64,000 nt of DNA from JBDSKH01 sp035495435 (GTDB taxonomy: Bacteria; Actinomycetota; Actinomycetes; Actinomycetales; Microbacteriaceae). The notes below the pieces were generated by a model that did not search any database, was not told the origin of the DNA, and worked only from the letters and a program-made list of their open reading frames with translations. Both the position numbers and the translations under genes were made by a program. This document shows positions 15,080-23,426 of the stretch, piece after piece. How positions within the stretch are numbered: the first letter of the stretch is position 1; each line of letters starts with the position of its first letter. The stretch covers positions 1 through 64,000 of the forward strand of contig DATJFV010000046.1 in the NCBI GenBank assembly GCA_035495435.1, in the 5' to 3' direction.

Positions 15080-17007
15080 CAGCCGCCCCCGCCGCCTCCA
15101 CCCCCGCCGCCGCCGGAGAAGCCGCCGCCCGAGGAACCCCCCGAGAAGCTGCTGAACCCGCTGCCGCTCCAACTCGACCCGCTCGTCGACACCGGCGCCG
15201 GCGCGCTGGTGCCGGTACTGAGACCGGAAAGCAGCGAGCTGAACGCGTAGGCCTGGAACAGGCCCTGGCCGGCGTACCAGTCGGGCTGGATCCCGGTCTC
15301 CTGCAGGTGCACCTCGAGCTCGCGGGCCCAGGACTCCTCGACGCCCCAGATGACCGCCCAGGGCAGCAGCTTCTCATAGAGCTTGACGACCTGCCGGCCG
15401 TCGGTGGTGTCGATGCGCTCCGCCCCCGTTGCGCTCTGCAGGTAGGCGAAGCGATCCTTCTCGGCGAGGTCGAGGTACATCTTCATGCCGAGGAGGTAGT
15501 CCATCGTCTCGGCGCCGTGCTGGCTCAGGGTGGTGCGCTTGCGCGCTCCGAACGCGGCGATGCCGATGCCGACGAGCCCCGCGATGAAGGTGAACGGCCC
15601 GATGAGGAACCCGAGCCAGCTCGAGAGCGCCGCGCCCACGAGCCCCAGCACGGTCGCGGCGATGGACCCGATCAGGAACCACCGTCCTCCGGGGGTCGCC
15701 ACCCGCCCGCCGTGGAACCCGCTCTGCACCACCGCGCTCGGTAGGGCCGCCACCAGGGGCCGCAGCGCCGCCGCCAGATCGGAATCCCCGTCGCGCTGCA
15801 GATCCCGCGCCGCACCCGGTTCGGCCCCGGGCCCGAACAACGCGTCGACGACCGCCTGCTCCCAGCTCTCCAGCCCGGTCGGGTCGACGAGCTGCACCGC
15901 GTAGTCGGCGCTGGCGGCATCCTGCACCGGGTACCCCAGCAGCCGGATCTTGCGCTTCACCGCCAGGCTCACCAGCTGCGCCTGCAGCGCCGTGCTGCCG
16001 CGCTCGATGAACTGGGCCGCGATCATGATGTCGAGACCCTTCGGCGCCGAGTACTGCGGAACGATGAACCCGGTCGGCTTCACGAGGGGCCGGCGCAGAA
16101 CCGCGGCGGCGACCACCCCGAGGACCACGGCGACACCGCCCCCGCCAAGCCCGAGCAGCACCGCCCACGGCGAGGGCGCCGGGCCGAGGTCGACCGGTGT
16201 GACAGGGACACCGGGTTCGTAGGGGTTGCCGTTCGGGTCGGGCGTTCCCTCGACGAACGTATGGGCTGCGAAGCCGACCACCATGGTGAGGTTCTCACCC
16301 GGCGCCAGGTCGTCGGCCCCGGCGGTGATGACTGCGGTGCCCGCGGGCGACGGCGCGGGGGCGATGCCCCGGCTGCACGGATCGCCGGCGTTCTCCGGCC
16401 CCTGGTAGCAGGCGTTCTGACCGCTGAGGGCAGCGATCAAATCGGGGTCGTCGAGCGTCAGGGTGGCGGTCACCTCGCCGAAGGGCTGCTGCCATCCGGT
16501 GCCGTTGACGTCCCAGTAGAACTCGTCGTCGTCGGTGTCGGGGAAGTACCTGATCGTGTCGGTCTGCGTGTAGTGGATCACATAGGTCTGCACGCCGTGA
16601 ACGTAGGTGTCGGCGTCACCGATCTGCACGATGGTGAAGCCGCCGTCGGTGTAGTCGGTGTAGGGAAGCGCGGTGCCGTTCTCGTCGGTGACGGCGAGCA
16701 CCTGCGTGCCCAGATTCACGTCTCCGTAGTAATCGGGGATCGAGCGCAGCAGACCGTGGTTCTGATCCGACGACGGGAAGACGGCGACGGCGGTTTCGAC
16801 CACATCCAGAGCAGCCCGTCGATCGGCCGTGCGGCTGAGCGCGTACGCCGCGTCGAACGAGCGGAACTCGAAGTCGGAGACGTCGCCGGGCAGCGCCGCC
16901 CAGCCCGCTCTCTGCGGCTGAGCTTCGGATGCGATGGCCGGCAGGGCAGGCAGGCTCACGAGAGCGAGGGCCGCCACAGCGGCGAGCAGTCGTCGGGTGC
17001 GCGGCAT
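15076..17007 (-). CDS. DUF2207 family secreted/membrane protein with poly-Gly tail
   Basis: The 643-residue protein has a signal peptide (residues 1-27, ending near PAIASEA), a large extracytoplasmic DUF2207 domain, a membrane helix near 280-305, a cytoplasmic region, and a paired hydrophobic block near 450-495. The C-terminus ends in a Gly/Ser stretch with eleven consecutive Gly before a final Trp, a hallmark of DUF2207 proteins. The ATG at 17007 lies six bases after TAGGGT. It is followed by the J-domain gene with a four-base overlap. Function unknown in the family. Confidence 0.9.
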   Translation of the reverse strand: MPRTRRLLAAVAALALVSLPALPAIASEAQPQRAGWAALPGDVSDFEFRSFDAAYALSRTADRRAALDVVETAVAVFPSSDQNHGLLRSIPDYYGDVNLGTQVLAVTDENGTALPYTDYTDGGFTIVQIGDADTYVHGVQTYVIHYTQTDTIRYFPDTDDDEFYWDVNGTGWQQPFGEVTATLTLDDPDLIAALSGQNACYQGPENAGDPCSRGIAPAPSPAGTAVITAGADDLAPGENLTMVVGFAAHTFVEGTPDPNGNPYEPGVPVTPVDLGPAPSPWAVLLGLGGGGVAVVLGVVAAAVLRRPLVKPTGFIVPQYSAPKGLDIMIAAQFIERGSTALQAQLVSLAVKRKIRLLGYPVQDAASADYAVQLVDPTGLESWEQAVVDALFGPGAEPGAARDLQRDGDSDLAAALRPLVAALPSAVVQSGFHGGRVATPGGRWFLIGSIAATVLGLVGAALSSWLGFLIGPFTFIAGLVGIGIAAFGARKRTTLSQHGAETMDYLLGMKMYLDLAEKDRFAYLQSATGAERIDTTDGRQVVKLYEKLLPWAVIWGVEESWARELEVHLQETGIQPDWYAGQGLFQAYAFSSLLSGLSTGTSAPAPVSTSGSSWSGSGFSSFSGGSSGGGFSGGGGGGGGGGGW

Positions 17008-17013
17008 GACTCG

Positions 17014-17029
17014 ACCCTAACCGTAGGGT
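17014..17029. promoter_or_regulatory. Divergent leaderless promoter pair
   Basis: TAGGGT on the minus strand (17019-17014) ends six bases before the ATG at 17007. TAGGGT on the plus strand (17024-17029) ends seven bases before the ATG at 17037. The 29 bases between the two starts therefore hold both promoters. Confidence 0.5.
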
Positions 17030-17036
17030 GGAAGGC

Positions 17037-17348
17037 ATGGACTCACCGGGTGTGCCCCGCCGCGCGAGCCTCGAGGTGCTGCGCGCCGAGGCCGGCGACG
17101 AGCTCACCACCGTGGTCTTCGAGCGCCTGCGCAGCGGCGAGGACCCGTGGGCGTTCATGGAGGAGATCCCGACGATCGACGAGCTGGTGGTGCTGATGCT
17201 GCGCGCCGAGCTCATCGAGGCCGACGGGGGCCGCATCCCCGGCCACGACGTCAATTACCGCATGCTCCGCCAGATCGCGCTGTCCTACCCGGGGCTGGCG
17301 CCGACGGTGTCGGCGATGATCGCCGATCGGGAACGGACCTCCGCATGA
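17037..17348 (+). CDS. Conserved-looking 103-residue protein upstream of a PabC-like gene
   Basis: The product is soluble, mostly helical, and slightly acidic, with LRSGEDPWAFMEEIPTIDEL and PGHDVNYRMLRQIALSYPGL as its most structured segments. I do not recognise the family. ATG at 17037 is chosen over the in-frame GTG at 17028 because it sits seven bases after a TAGGGT box. Its stop overlaps the next start (ATGA), so it is co-expressed with the aminotransferase. Confidence 0.65.
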   Translation: MDSPGVPRRASLEVLRAEAGDELTTVVFERLRSGEDPWAFMEEIPTIDELVVLMLRAELIEADGGRIPGHDVNYRMLRQIALSYPGLAPTVSAMIADRERTSA

Positions 17349-18244
17349 GCGCACCGACGGGCGCCGGAACGGGCCCGACCGCCCTGGCCATGATCGAGTT
17401 CGCCGCCGACGGCGGTGCGACGCTCGGGCACCGTTTCGTCCCGGTCGACGAGCCGCAGCTGAACGTCATGGACCTGTCCGCGACCCGCGGAGACGGCATC
17501 TTCGAGACGATCAGCCTCGGCGGCGGCCATGCTCAGGCGCTCGACCCGCACCTGCGGCGGTTCGCGCATTCCGCCGCGTTGCTCGAACTGCCCCCACCCG
17601 ACCTCGACGCATGGCGGGAGGCCGTGCTCGCCGTCGCGGCGCAGCTCGGCCCGGTCGACGAGGGGTTCGTCAAGATCGTCCTGACCCGGGGCATTGAGGG
17701 GCAGGACGTGCCCACCGGCTGGGCGTACGGAGCGACCTCGCCCGATCACAGCGCAGCGCGCACGGTCGGCATCCGGATCGTGTTGCTCGACCGCGGCTAC
17801 CGGCACGACGTCGCGCAGACCTCCCCGTGGCTGCTCGCGGGCGCGAAGACGCTCAGCTATGCGGTGAACCGCGCAGCGTTCCGCGAGGCGGCGCGGCGCG
17901 GCGCCGACGACGCGCTGTTCGTCAGCAGCGACGGGTACCTCCTCGAGGGCGCGGTGTCGAACCTGGTGTTGCGCTCGGGAGATGAGCTGATGACTCCGCG
18001 AACCGATCTCGGCATCCTCGAGGGCACGACCCAGCACGACATCTTCACCTGGGCGAGCACCCAAGGGTTCCGCACGTCGTACGAGCTGCTCACGCCACAG
18101 GATCTCGCCGCGGCCGACGCCGCCTGGCTGGTCTCCAGCGTGCGGCATGCCGCGGCGGTGCGCGCCGTCGACGGGCTGGAGCGCGCCGTCGACCGGGAGG
18201 TGTCGGACCGCATGAACGATTACCTGCGCGCACGCACGACGTAG
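17345..18244 (+). CDS. pabC: Class IV aminotransferase, aminodeoxychorismate-lyase type
   Basis: The 299-residue protein has the fold-type IV PLP pattern: RGDGIFETISL (residues about 46-56), LLAGAKTLSYAVN with the PLP lysine, DDALFVSSDGYLLEGAVSNL with the conserved Glu, and GILEGTTQ near the cofactor phosphate. PabC converts aminodeoxychorismate to p-aminobenzoate for folate synthesis. The family also includes branched-chain and D-amino acid aminotransferases, so the folate assignment is likely but not certain. It overlaps the preceding small gene by four bases and is followed by a terminator hairpin at 18270. Confidence 0.75.
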   Translation: MSAPTGAGTGPTALAMIEFAADGGATLGHRFVPVDEPQLNVMDLSATRGDGIFETISLGGGHAQALDPHLRRFAHSAALLELPPPDLDAWREAVLAVAAQLGPVDEGFVKIVLTRGIEGQDVPTGWAYGATSPDHSAARTVGIRIVLLDRGYRHDVAQTSPWLLAGAKTLSYAVNRAAFREAARRGADDALFVSSDGYLLEGAVSNLVLRSGDELMTPRTDLGILEGTTQHDIFTWASTQGFRTSYELLTPQDLAAADAAWLVSSVRHAAAVRAVDGLERAVDREVSDRMNDYLRARTT

Positions 18245-18269
18245 CGGCCCCGAACGGCCCGGCGATGAC

Positions 18270-18304
18270 GAATGGCCCCGGGTCTAGAAATCCCAGGGCC
18301 ATTC
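18270..18304 (+). terminator. Hairpin terminator after the aminotransferase gene
   Basis: GAATGGCCC pairs with GGGCCATTC around a loop containing TCTAGAAAT. The right arm runs into TTCTGT. The rest of the gap to 18488 holds smaller GC-rich hairpins and no gene that I can support. Confidence 0.65.
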
Positions 18305-18488
18305 TGTAGTCGATTCGGAGGCCACCGACCCGCGAGCTCTCGGGCCGGGGCACGGTCCGTCAGGACCCCGCATCCGCCTCCGCGGCTTTCGCCTCGGCGA
18401 CGGCGCGGCCCTCGCAGCGCGATCCACCGGTGTCATTTCTGACCCCGGCGAGCCGTCCGTTTCGGGTTTCGCCTCATCGGTTGAAGGA

Positions 18489-18549
18489 GAGATTACTCAG
18501 CGCACAACGGCGCACAAGCCGTGAAGTCTCGCTAGATGGTTGAGGGTTC
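18489..18549. repeat. Imperfect direct repeat, copy A
   Basis: This copy matches 19270-19332 over about 60 bases, including an identical 18-base core CGTGAAGTCTCGCTAGAT (18520-18537). It lies just past, and just touches, the stop codon of the minus-strand gene at 18548. Confidence 0.7.
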
Positions 18550-18874
18550 AGCGAGGGCCGGGCCGACCCGTGTCGCCAGACCCGCCGGAGGGGTCGGTGC
18601 CGTCGGAGGGGTCGGAACCGTCGGAGGGCTCGGTGCCGCCAGGGGTCTCAGTGCCGCCAGTGCCGGGGCGATCGGTGTCTGCCCGGTGCTCGGAGCGCTT
18701 CGACTGCCGGAACGCGGCTCCGAAGGCGACGCCGATTCCGACGCCGATCGCGATGCCGGCTGCCACATTCCCGAGAGCGACACCCAGCGAGATACCGATC
18801 GCGATTCCGACGAGCAGGCCGGTGGTCCAGCTGGAGGCGTCCCCCCAGGAGGGTCGTCGGCTGCTCGAGGACAT
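18548..18874 (-). CDS. Glycine-zipper small membrane protein
   Basis: The 108-residue protein has a long hydrophobic segment (residues about 17-54) with glycines spaced every three to four positions (GIAIGISLGVALG, GIAIGVGIGVAFG), a glycine-zipper pattern seen in membrane or pore-like proteins. A hydrophilic tail carries repeated Pro-Ser-Asp-Gly units (GGTEPSDGSDPSDGTDPSGG). A TACCGT box ends seven bases before the ATG. It sits between two copies of a direct repeat. No named family is claimed. Confidence 0.6.
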   Translation of the reverse strand: MSSSSRRPSWGDASSWTTGLLVGIAIGISLGVALGNVAAGIAIGVGIGVAFGAAFRQSKRSEHRADTDRPGTGGTETPGGTEPSDGSDPSDGTDPSGGSGDTGRPGPR

Positions 18875-18881
18875 GTCCCCG

Positions 18882-18887
18882 ACGGTA
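18882..18887 (-). promoter_or_regulatory. -10 box TACCGT, leaderless, for the glycine-zipper gene
   Basis: TACCGT on the minus strand ends seven bases before the ATG at 18874. Confidence 0.4.
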
Positions 18888-18961
18888 GCCGCGGAGAATG
18901 AGCGGCGGCTGGGCGGGGCCGACGACGATGCTGGGGATGCGATGGGGGCGTTAAATACTGG

Positions 18962-19060
18962 CGGCGGTGACTCTTCCGAAACCGGATACCCCCGTATGCC
19001 GGTTCACGTAGGTGAAGAGATCACCGCCGCCTCTAGTCCCCCAACTAGTGCAATCACGAG
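18962..19060 (+). ncRNA. Candidate structured RNA with two C-rich hairpin loops (6C RNA-like)
   Basis: GGCGGCGGTGACTCTTC (18960-18976) pairs with GAAGAG-A-TCACCGCCGCC (19014-19031). Nested inside is AACCGG-ATAC / GTAT-g-CCGGTT closing on a CCCC loop. A second stem follows, CTAGT / ACTAG, closing on CCCCCA (near 19032-19048). Two neighbouring C-loop hairpins are the defining trait of the actinobacterial 6C RNA class. TTAAATACT, the most AT-rich stretch nearby, sits at 18951-18959 as a likely -10. The 3' end is uncertain. Nothing here codes convincingly for protein. Confidence 0.5.
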
Positions 19061-19169
19061 ATTAGGGGCTCTGCTACGCATGTGTATGCCCCCAGTGCGG
19101 GTGTCCGCCGTGAGGGGGACTCAATGGGGTACAAAGAAATTCGCATGTCCCGGCGAACGGGGGACAAAC

Positions 19170-19239
19170 GAAGGGCCCCCGATTCCGCGTTCCCCCTGGC
19201 AAGCCAGGCGGTTCGTCGAGTCCCGAGGGCCCTTCTGTT
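19170..19239 (+). terminator. Long hairpin, probable terminator
   Basis: GAAGGGCCC (19170-19178) pairs with GGGCCCTTC (19227-19235), followed by TGTT. Inside is a perfect smaller stem CCTGGC-AA-GCCAGG (19195-19208). It could end the candidate RNA above, or act on the opposite strand for the helicase gene at 19340. Confidence 0.5.
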
Positions 19240-19269
19240 ACTTCGGAGCTTGCGCCCCTCAGTGATGTT

Positions 19270-19332
19270 GAAGTTACTGGCAGGTGAACAGCGCGCGCAA
19301 GACGTGAAGTCTCGCTAGATAGTTGAAGGTTC
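19270..19332. repeat. Imperfect direct repeat, copy B
   Basis: Copy B shares the identical 18-base core (19303-19320) with copy A and about 45 of 60 bases overall by eye. It lies eight bases past the stop of the minus-strand SNF2 helicase gene. Copy A likewise follows the stop of a minus-strand gene. Confidence 0.7.
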
Positions 19333-19339
19333 CGCCCGC

Positions 19340-21460
19340 TCAGCCGGCCGCCGTGACCGCGTCGCGCAGCAGAGTGACCAGCGCCTGCAACTGCACCGAG
19401 CCGGCCTCCTCCTCGGCCGCGGCCTCGCCGTCGAGCGCACGCGACGCGAGCCCCGCCTTCGAGTCGATCAGCTCGGAGATCCGGCCGTCGATCGTGCCGG
19501 CGGCGATGATGCGCCACGCCGTGACCGGCAGCTCCTGACCGATGCGGTGCACCCGGTCGATGGCCTGGGTCTGCTCGGCGTTCGTCCACGACAGTTCCGC
19601 GAGCACCACGTTCGACGCGACCTGCAGGTTGATGCCGACACCCGCCGTCATCAGCGAGCAGACGGCGACCGCCACATCCGGATCGTTGGTGAACGCATCG
19701 ATCGCCGCCGTGCGGGCCTTGGCGGTCTGCTCGCCGCGAATCGACACCGTCTTGACGCCTGCCGCGGCGAAGTGCGCCTCGGCGGCGTCCATCACGTCGA
19801 TGTGCTTGGCGAAGAAGACCACCTTGCCGACGTTGCGAGCCAGGTTGACGGTGTAGTCGGCCGCCGGCGTCGCCTTGGCCCGGCCGATGCGCCGGACCAT
19901 CGCGAACACGTTGTCGCCCGATTCCGAGCCCTTCGACTCCTCGAGTTCTGCGGCGGCCACCATGCGGATCGCGTCGTCCTCATCGAGTTCCGGCCGCGCC
20001 GCCGTGAACCGGCGATAGCGCTCGACCAGACGGGCGATCAACGCGGCCTCCGCCTCGCGAATCGAACGGCCCGACTCGCCGTCGAGTTCGACCGGGATGT
20101 CGGCGATGCGCCGCGCGGGGATGTCAGCGGCGACGTCCTGCTTCTTGCGCCGCACGATCCCCATGTCGATCACAGCGGAGCGTGCGGCGGCGAAGAAGCC
20201 GGGATCACCGGGATCGAGCTCGGTGTCCTCCAGCTTCTTCATCAGGCGCGGCAGAGGCTTCTTGTCGTCGATCCAGCCCAGGTACTGCCAGATCATCCGG
20301 AAGTCCTCGATCTGGTTGATCAACGGGGTGCCGGTGAGGGCGATGAACAACGCATTCGGCTGGCTCGCCCGGATCGAGCGCGAGAGCGCCAGCACGTTCT
20401 TCGACCGCTGAGAGTCCTTGTTCTTGATGAAGTGCGCCTCGTCGACCACCATGCCCTTGAACCCGCGACGTGAGAGCCACGCCACGTGCCGGTCGAGCAC
20501 CTCGTAGTTGACGATCACCACATCGGCGAACGCGTCGATGTCGTCCCCGTCGCCGTGCACCACCGTGGCGGTGCGGTGCGGCGTCCACTTCTCGACCTCG
20601 CGCGACCAGTTCACCTTCACCACGTTCGGCACCACCACGAGCAGCGGGTACGAGCCGGTGACGGATGCTGCGAGCAGCGCCTGCGCCGTCTTACCGAGAC
20701 CCGGCTCGTCAGCGAGCAGATAGGTGCGGTGGCCGGCGCGAGCACTCTCGATGAAACGCGCCTGGTGAATCATCAGCTCCAGCCCGCCGGGAGCATCGAG
20801 CGACCGCGGGGCGGGCAGGTTCATCGTGGCGGATCCGCCGCCGGCACCGGTCTCGAAAGAGCGGAACAGCGGATCGATGAGCTCCCAGTTGTTCAGTCGA
20901 CCCTCGAGCGCCGGCTTGGCCTGCACGGCCGAGAAGTCGGGCGCCAGGAACGGGTTCGACATCTGGTACTGGCGCACCGACTGCGGGATCACCTGCTTCT
21001 CGGCCTCGGCCGACACCGGCTCGGGCTCGCTGACCACGATCAGGTCGTCGGGGCTCAGCTCGTTGCCCGACTCCAGCAGCATCGCGCGGCGCACCTCCTG
21101 GGCGGCCGGGGTCAGTGGGGCGGGGTCGGTGAGCAGCTGGATGAGGCTGGTGTCGCGCGAGGCGGTCTTCGCCATGATCGTGGCGATGCCGTCGAGGCGG
21201 GTCAGCTCTTTGGTGCGCTCGGCATCGGTGAGGCCGGTGTCGGCCTTGATGCGGGCGCGCTCTTCACGCACCAGCACCGCGACGACGCGGAACCGAGTGC
21301 GGTTGCTCGGGCTCACCTTGCCACGCTCGGCGGAGTTCTCGATGGTGCGCACGGTGCGCGCGAGCACGGGGATGATGCCGGTCTCGTCCTGATGCTGACG
21401 ACGGCGGGTCTGTGCCGCCGGGCGCTTGCCGGATCGCTGGCGCTGGCCGGATGTGGCCAT
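19340..21460 (-). CDS. SNF2-family DEAD/DEAH-box helicase
   Basis: The 706-residue protein has a basic amino terminus, then an SNF2 core: Walker A DEPGLGKTAQ near residue 253, the DEAH box MVVDEAHFIKN near 338, ALTGTPLIN (motif III), and the C-terminal lobe with QAIDRVHRIGQE near 632-643. SNF2 ATPases translocate on double-stranded DNA; the overall plan is closest to bacterial SMARCAL1/HepA-like proteins with a single ATPase and no obvious nuclease. GAGGAG lies five bases before the ATG. It stands alone, with a repeat copy directly downstream. Confidence 0.85.
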   Translation of the reverse strand: MATSGQRQRSGKRPAAQTRRRQHQDETGIIPVLARTVRTIENSAERGKVSPSNRTRFRVVAVLVREERARIKADTGLTDAERTKELTRLDGIATIMAKTASRDTSLIQLLTDPAPLTPAAQEVRRAMLLESGNELSPDDLIVVSEPEPVSAEAEKQVIPQSVRQYQMSNPFLAPDFSAVQAKPALEGRLNNWELIDPLFRSFETGAGGGSATMNLPAPRSLDAPGGLELMIHQARFIESARAGHRTYLLADEPGLGKTAQALLAASVTGSYPLLVVVPNVVKVNWSREVEKWTPHRTATVVHGDGDDIDAFADVVIVNYEVLDRHVAWLSRRGFKGMVVDEAHFIKNKDSQRSKNVLALSRSIRASQPNALFIALTGTPLINQIEDFRMIWQYLGWIDDKKPLPRLMKKLEDTELDPGDPGFFAAARSAVIDMGIVRRKKQDVAADIPARRIADIPVELDGESGRSIREAEAALIARLVERYRRFTAARPELDEDDAIRMVAAAELEESKGSESGDNVFAMVRRIGRAKATPAADYTVNLARNVGKVVFFAKHIDVMDAAEAHFAAAGVKTVSIRGEQTAKARTAAIDAFTNDPDVAVAVCSLMTAGVGINLQVASNVVLAELSWTNAEQTQAIDRVHRIGQELPVTAWRIIAAGTIDGRISELIDSKAGLASRALDGEAAAEEEAGSVQLQALVTLLRDAVTAAG

Positions 21461-21619
21461 GTGTCTCCTCGCCGTGGATGCCGGTGCCCCACGGCCGTTC
21501 GGTGAATTCTCGGCCTGGAGGGCCGGAGCGGAATGCAGAGTGCCGCTCGTCTGATCCCGAAACCGGCTTGGCCGGCGGGGACGAACCGCGATGCAATATT
21601 AGCACTCACGTCCCCCGGA

Positions 21620-21625
21620 TAGGCT
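21620..21625 (+). promoter_or_regulatory. -10 box TAGGCT, leaderless, for the membrane protein at 21632
   Basis: TAGGCT ends six bases before the GTG start at 21632. Confidence 0.5.
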
Positions 21626-21631
21626 CGGAGT

Positions 21632-22894
21632 GTGCTCCGCCTCACCGTCCGCGCCCTCGCGCGACGGTGGCCCGAGCTGCTCGCCTGGTACCTCGCGGGC
21701 TGGGCCGCACGGCTCATGCTCATTCAGTTCGCCGGCTGGGCGGGCTCGACCAACTCTCTGATCGGTCTGTCGCTGCTGCCCCTGGCGGTGCTCGCCCGGC
21801 TGGCCAGCTACATCGGGATGTTCCTCGTGCTGCGCTCGGAGATGACCCGATACGAACAGATCGAGAGCGTCGTCGAGCGCACCGGCGGCGTCGGGGCTCC
21901 GAGCTTCCTGTCGTCGTGGGCTTCCACTGTCGGGGCGGCGCTGGTCCCGTTCTTCGTGATCTATGCGGCGTGGGGCCTCACCGCCGAGGACGGCCGTGCG
22001 TACACCCTGTCGGCCCTCAACCAGACAGACTTCGGCGCCGACTCAGCTCAGGTCACCCCGCTCGACACCCCGTTCACGTGGCAGACCGTCACCATCGTCG
22101 TGGTCGCCTTCGTGCTGCGACGGGTGCTCGCGCATTTCGCCGACCGGCTCCCCCGGTGGGTCGGCATCATCTCGACCTATCTCGAAGCGGTGTGGATCTT
22201 CATCGCCCTCGCGTTCATCGGCGACCTGCTGGCGGGCATCCCCGAGTGGCTGGCGACACGGCGCATGTTCGCATGGGCGGTCGACGGCTGGGGGCAGCTG
22301 CGTTCAGAGTTCCGAGTGGTCGAGTGGCTCGGCGACGCGCTCCAGTGGACCTCGGTGCAACTCGGGAACGTGGTCTTCCAGCCGCTCGCCTGGCTCGCCC
22401 TCGCCTCGATCGTTCTTGCCGGCGCGTTGCCGCTCGCCGCCCGGCGACGCAGCGTACGGATGCGGCGGGCGCGCGCGTCGTTCGGGCGGCAGTGGTCGAG
22501 GCTGGGGCCGCGCACCCGGCGCATCCTGATGCTGCCCGTCACCGGCATCCTGGAGCGCTGGCAGCCCGTCGCCACCGCCTTGCGCCTGATCTGGGGCGCT
22601 GGGCCTGCCGCACTGGGCGTCTACGTTCTGGCATTCGCCGTGCTCACCGTCGGCACCAGCTGGCTGCAGACCGCGCTGTATCACGCGTGGGGGCCCCACG
22701 AGGCGGGATGGTGGCTCGCCTGGGATCAGCCGCTCAGCCTGCTGGTCGGGGTGCTGACCTTCCCCGTGCAGATCTGCCTCGTCGCGGCAGCCTTCGACCG
22801 CTGTTTGCGTGCCCTGGACGCGAGGACCACCGACGCCGAGGCCGTCAATGTTCTAGCTGGAGCTGATACCGAGGATTCAGCGACCCGTCGCTGA
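21632..22894 (+). CDS. Multi-pass membrane protein, unknown function
   Basis: The 420-residue protein has about six to seven hydrophobic segments, including residues 20-60, 90-112, 150-175, 185-205, 250-275 and 325-395, separated by Arg-rich cytoplasmic stretches. No transporter or enzyme motif is visible. The start is the GTG after a leaderless -10 box. Its last 50 bases overlap the 3' end of the convergent gene at 22845, which is unusual even for this compact region. Confidence 0.7.
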   Translation: MLRLTVRALARRWPELLAWYLAGWAARLMLIQFAGWAGSTNSLIGLSLLPLAVLARLASYIGMFLVLRSEMTRYEQIESVVERTGGVGAPSFLSSWASTVGAALVPFFVIYAAWGLTAEDGRAYTLSALNQTDFGADSAQVTPLDTPFTWQTVTIVVVAFVLRRVLAHFADRLPRWVGIISTYLEAVWIFIALAFIGDLLAGIPEWLATRRMFAWAVDGWGQLRSEFRVVEWLGDALQWTSVQLGNVVFQPLAWLALASIVLAGALPLAARRRSVRMRRARASFGRQWSRLGPRTRRILMLPVTGILERWQPVATALRLIWGAGPAALGVYVLAFAVLTVGTSWLQTALYHAWGPHEAGWWLAWDQPLSLLVGVLTFPVQICLVAAAFDRCLRALDARTTDAEAVNVLAGADTEDSATRR

Positions 22895-23426
22895 TGATGA
22901 GCCGAGCGTCGTCACCGACGCCCTCGGGGACGACGAATACGGCCTCCCAGTCGAACGCGGTGCCCTCACTGAGATCGCAGTACCCGTGCAGGTCGCCGCT
23001 CGGGTAGTAGTCGATCTCGCCCGAGGCGGTCTCCCACACCCGGTCGCCTTCCGGACCCGGAGCGATCAGGAGCGCCTGACAGGAGAACACGTCCTCCGGA
23101 AGGCCCGTTGCGTCGACGTGGATGAGCGCCGAGACCGCTTCGGTGCCCTCCAGCAGGCCGACCTCGCGACCCGTCTCGGTGTTCCACGGCACCACGTTGT
23201 ACCCCGTGAGCGTGAGAGTCGCTGTGAGGCCTGACAGCTCCTGAGCATCCGAACCCGGGCGGTCGGTGGCGTAGGTTCCGGGGTCGCCGCTGCGCACGAC
23301 CACCGGGTGCTGAGCCTCGGCACCCACGTACCGGAACCAGGCGATCGACATCGCCGCGGCCAGCGCCGCGGGAATGAGCACGACCAGCGCGGCCAGCGCC
23401 CACCGGTGTCTCCGGACCCAGGTCAT
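22845..23426 (-). CDS. Membrane-anchored extracytoplasmic protein, last of a four-gene operon
   Basis: The 193-residue product has one hydrophobic helix after a basic start (MTWVRRHRWALAALVVLIPA), then an extracytoplasmic domain with two cysteines (VFSCQALL and HGYCDLSE) that could pair. The domain resembles no family I know. Its ATG overlaps the stop of the preceding gene. The four genes 24971 to 22845 are joined by one- to four-base overlaps and are likely co-translated. Confidence 0.7.
   Translation of the reverse strand: MTWVRRHRWALAALVVLIPAALAAAMSIAWFRYVGAEAQHPVVVRSGDPGTYATDRPGSDAQELSGLTATLTLTGYNVVPWNTETGREVGLLEGTEAVSALIHVDATGLPEDVFSCQALLIAPGPEGDRVWETASGEIDYYPSGDLHGYCDLSEGTAFDWEAVFVVPEGVGDDARLIISDGSLNPRYQLQLEH

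Noticed and set aside
19209..19224. GGTTCGTCGAGTCCC resembling a tRNA T-arm
   Set aside because: The loop is too long and no acceptor, D or anticodon arm can be formed around it. It is part of the hairpin at 19170-19239.
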